The notes under the pieces are model-generated. The model ran no database searches, was not told the DNA's origin, and saw nothing but the letters and a program-made list of their open reading frames with translations. Both the position numbers and the translations under genes were made by a program. 64,000 bases of DNA from Stutzerimonas stutzeri (GTDB lineage Bacteria > Pseudomonadota > Gammaproteobacteria > Pseudomonadales > Pseudomonadaceae), in contig NZ_CP073105.1 in the NCBI RefSeq assembly GCF_018138085.1, forward strand, positions 4,836,001-4,900,000. Reading direction: 5' to 3'. This document shows, in pieces, positions 62,593-64,000 of the stretch. Each line of letters begins with the position of its first letter. The first letter of the stretch is position 1.

Positions 62593-62628
62593 ATACGATT
62601 TATCAATATATATTTCAATAGATCGTAT
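62593..62628. promoter_or_regulatory. operator/promoter of the persulfide regulon
   Basis: An AT-rich stretch with outer arms ATACGAT and ATCGTAT encloses the palindrome AATATATATT (62605-62614). It lies 31 bases before the repressor start and about 120 before the divergent DUF2892 gene. The AT-rich inverted repeat is like known BigR/SqrR sites and should allow control of both directions. Confidence 0.6.
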
Positions 62629-62749
62629 CAACACGGCAGCGGACGCCCGGTCGGAACTCGACCTCCCGCACACGCCCTACAATTATGCGGCATCGCTGTG
62701 ACTTTCACCTCGCCGCGCCCACCCCGTCGGCGCGAACCTGGAGATCAAC

Positions 62750-63199
62750 ATGTCATCGATACAGCAAAACAGTACCAATCATGACCAGGCGGACAGGGTT
62801 CGCCGCTCAACGTCCCAACCTGTGAACCAGGAAATCGATCGGCAAACGGACGAGAACATTCGTCGATTCAGCGGGATGGGGCGAAGCGCAATCCTTCAGC
62901 GTATCGACGCCCTGGATCGCGAGTGGGACGTGGAACGCGTGCTCGAGGTCAATGCCTCCTCGCTCGCGCTGTCTGGCTTGCTACTTGGCCTGACAGCGAA
63001 CCGAAAGTGGTTTCTGCTGCCTGGCGTCGTGCTGCCGTTTCTTCTGCAACACGGCTTGCAGGGCTGGTGCCCGCCGCTGGCGATCTTGCGCCGGCTGGGT
63101 ATCCGCACGCGGGGCGAGATCGATCAGGAAAAGTATGCACTGCTCAGTGCGCTGGAACAGGCACCGCTGAACACTCACCACTCGCCGAGACCATCATGA
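62750..63199 (+). CDS. DUF2892 (YgaP-like) membrane protein
   Basis: This 149-residue protein has a soluble N-terminus (about 60 residues, basic and polar) and a DUF2892 membrane hairpin (ASSLALSGLLLGL, WFLLPGVVLPFLLQHGLQGW) followed by CPPLAILRRLGIRTRGEIDQEKYAL. DUF2892 domains often adjoin rhodaneses and sulfide genes. The extra N-terminal part is of unknown use. GGAG precedes the ATG, and its stop overlaps the next start (ATGA). Confidence 0.78.
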   Translation: MSSIQQNSTNHDQADRVRRSTSQPVNQEIDRQTDENIRRFSGMGRSAILQRIDALDREWDVERVLEVNASSLALSGLLLGLTANRKWFLLPGVVLPFLLQHGLQGWCPPLAILRRLGIRTRGEIDQEKYALLSALEQAPLNTHHSPRPS

Positions 63200-63945
63200 T
63201 ATTTCGCCAGCTGTTCGAGCCCGTGTCGTCCACCTATACCTACGTACTCGGATGCGAGGACACCGGCCAGGCCGTGCTCATCGACCCGGTCATTTCCGCA
63301 ACGGACCGCGACCTGGCCGAGCTGGCCAGGCTGGACCTGCAGCTGGCGTTCACCTTGGACACCCATATACATGCCGACCACATCACCGCCGCGCTGGAGC
63401 TGAAGAAGCAGACCGGCTGCCGTATCGCGGGGCCGGCTATCGATAAGTTGCCCTGCACGGATGTGGGCATTGAAGAAGGTGTTCCTTTCATCGTCGGCAG
63501 CCTGCAGTTCACACCCTTGCATACCCCCGGACACACCGACGGGCATTTTGCCTATCTCCTCGGTGATCGCCTGTTCAGCGGTGATGCGTTGCTCATCGAC
63601 GGCTGCGGTAGGACTGACTTTCAGAACGGCAGCGCCGACGACCTGTTTCACAGCGTTAGAAACAAGCTGTTCACGCTGCCAGACGACACCCTGGTCTATC
63701 CCGGCCATGACTACAGCGGTCGACGAGTCTCGACCATCGCCCAGGAAAAGCAGCGCAACCCCCGACTCGGTGAAGCGATAACGTTGGAGCGCTTCCGCGA
63801 CATCATGGCGGAACTGAACTTGCCCTATCCCGCGTTCATCGATCATGCCGTGCCGGGGAATCGCCAGTGCGGTGTCTGCCCACCCGACCTGACGGATAAT
63901 TTCCGCCGCTATTGCGAACAGGTTGAGCACAGTCCTCAGGGTTGA
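63196..63945 (+). CDS. ETHE1-like sulfur (persulfide) dioxygenase
   Basis: This 249-residue metallo-beta-lactamase-fold enzyme carries the full ETHE1 set: LDTHIHADHITAALELK, TPLHTPGHTDGH, FSGDALLIDGCGRTDFQ and VYPGHDYSGR. It oxidises glutathione persulfide to sulfite with mononuclear iron. It is coupled to the DUF2892 gene and under the same persulfide-sensing repressor. With the fusion protein upstream, this makes two persulfide dioxygenases within 5 kb. Confidence 0.9.
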   Translation: MIFRQLFEPVSSTYTYVLGCEDTGQAVLIDPVISATDRDLAELARLDLQLAFTLDTHIHADHITAALELKKQTGCRIAGPAIDKLPCTDVGIEEGVPFIVGSLQFTPLHTPGHTDGHFAYLLGDRLFSGDALLIDGCGRTDFQNGSADDLFHSVRNKLFTLPDDTLVYPGHDYSGRRVSTIAQEKQRNPRLGEAITLERFRDIMAELNLPYPAFIDHAVPGNRQCGVCPPDLTDNFRRYCEQVEHSPQG

Positions 63946-63952
63946 GCACGTC

Positions 63953-64000
63953 ATGCCAGCCCCCGTGAGGCCCGGGGAATCGATCACCGTTCGCAGCCTC
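63953..64000 (+). CDS. possible start of the next gene, cut by the window end
   Basis: An ATG eight bases past the dioxygenase stop opens MPAPVRPGESITVRSL and runs off the window. The short spacing and same strand suggest an operon member. Sixteen residues are too few to name it. Confidence 0.3.
   Translation, partial: MPAPVRPGESITVRSL

Overview
The window is GC-rich chromosomal DNA with gene content typical of the Pseudomonas stutzeri (Stutzerimonas) group. The pointers are a tsdB-tsdA thiosulfate dehydrogenase pair, a dsbD/dsbE/dsbG operon with its own two-component system, FecI/FecR iron signalling, a bacteriophytochrome operon and Pseudomonas-type REP hairpins. The genus assignment is an inference; no rRNA gene is present.

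Layout. 0-5.3 kb: gabD, tRNA-Arg(CCG), and a CitMHS transporter with a split AtuA-like enzyme, facing a divergent LysR regulator. 6.4-13.9 kb: a rearranged zone. Two near-identical PH-domain genes flank a HWE-type sensor kinase and receiver protein. Each copy is followed by the decayed 3' end of a VOC/glyoxalase gene. A self-contained cassette (Zur-like operator, TonB-dependent receptor with a one-base frameshift, DUF4198 protein, terminator) sits between VOC remnants. 13.9-25.7 kb: a sugar-acid catabolic locus built around a LacI regulator with three palindromic operators. Leftward it has an enolase-superfamily dehydratase, a TctCBA transporter, a DHDPS-type aldolase, a 2-hydroxyacid dehydrogenase, an FMN 2-hydroxyacid oxidase and a GlcG/HbpS protein. 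Rightward it has an IlvD/Edd dehydratase and a FAH hydrolase. 25.8-30 kb: class C beta-lactamase, PAP2 phosphatase, YqaA protein and small genes. 30.3-33.9 kb: a TAXI-type TRAP transporter with a DUF1850 protein. 34-39.3 kb: FecI sigma, FecR, a TonB siderophore receptor and a PepSY membrane protein. 39.5-42.3 kb: small exported, metal-chaperone and SMI1 proteins. 42.5-48.3 kb: four overlapping genes, bphP, a receiver protein, a hybrid kinase and bphO.

48.4-51.8 kb is an accessory insert. It begins with three direct repeats resembling transposase-binding sites at a Tn7-like (or IS21-like) end. It carries an inositol-monophosphatase-family gene convergent with a 570-residue protein of unknown function that has a HEPN-like RNxxxxH motif near its C-terminus. 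This is the most promising place for an undescribed system.

51.8-64 kb deals with sulfur and thiol redox. It holds tsdBA, the dsbD-dsbE-dsbG operon with a divergent DsbRS-like two-component system and a direct-repeat operator, a persulfide dioxygenase-rhodanese fusion, a TauE/SafE exporter, two YeeE/YedE half-transporters, a BigR/SqrR-type persulfide-sensing ArsR repressor with an AT-rich operator, a DUF2892 protein and a second ETHE1-like sulfur dioxygenase.
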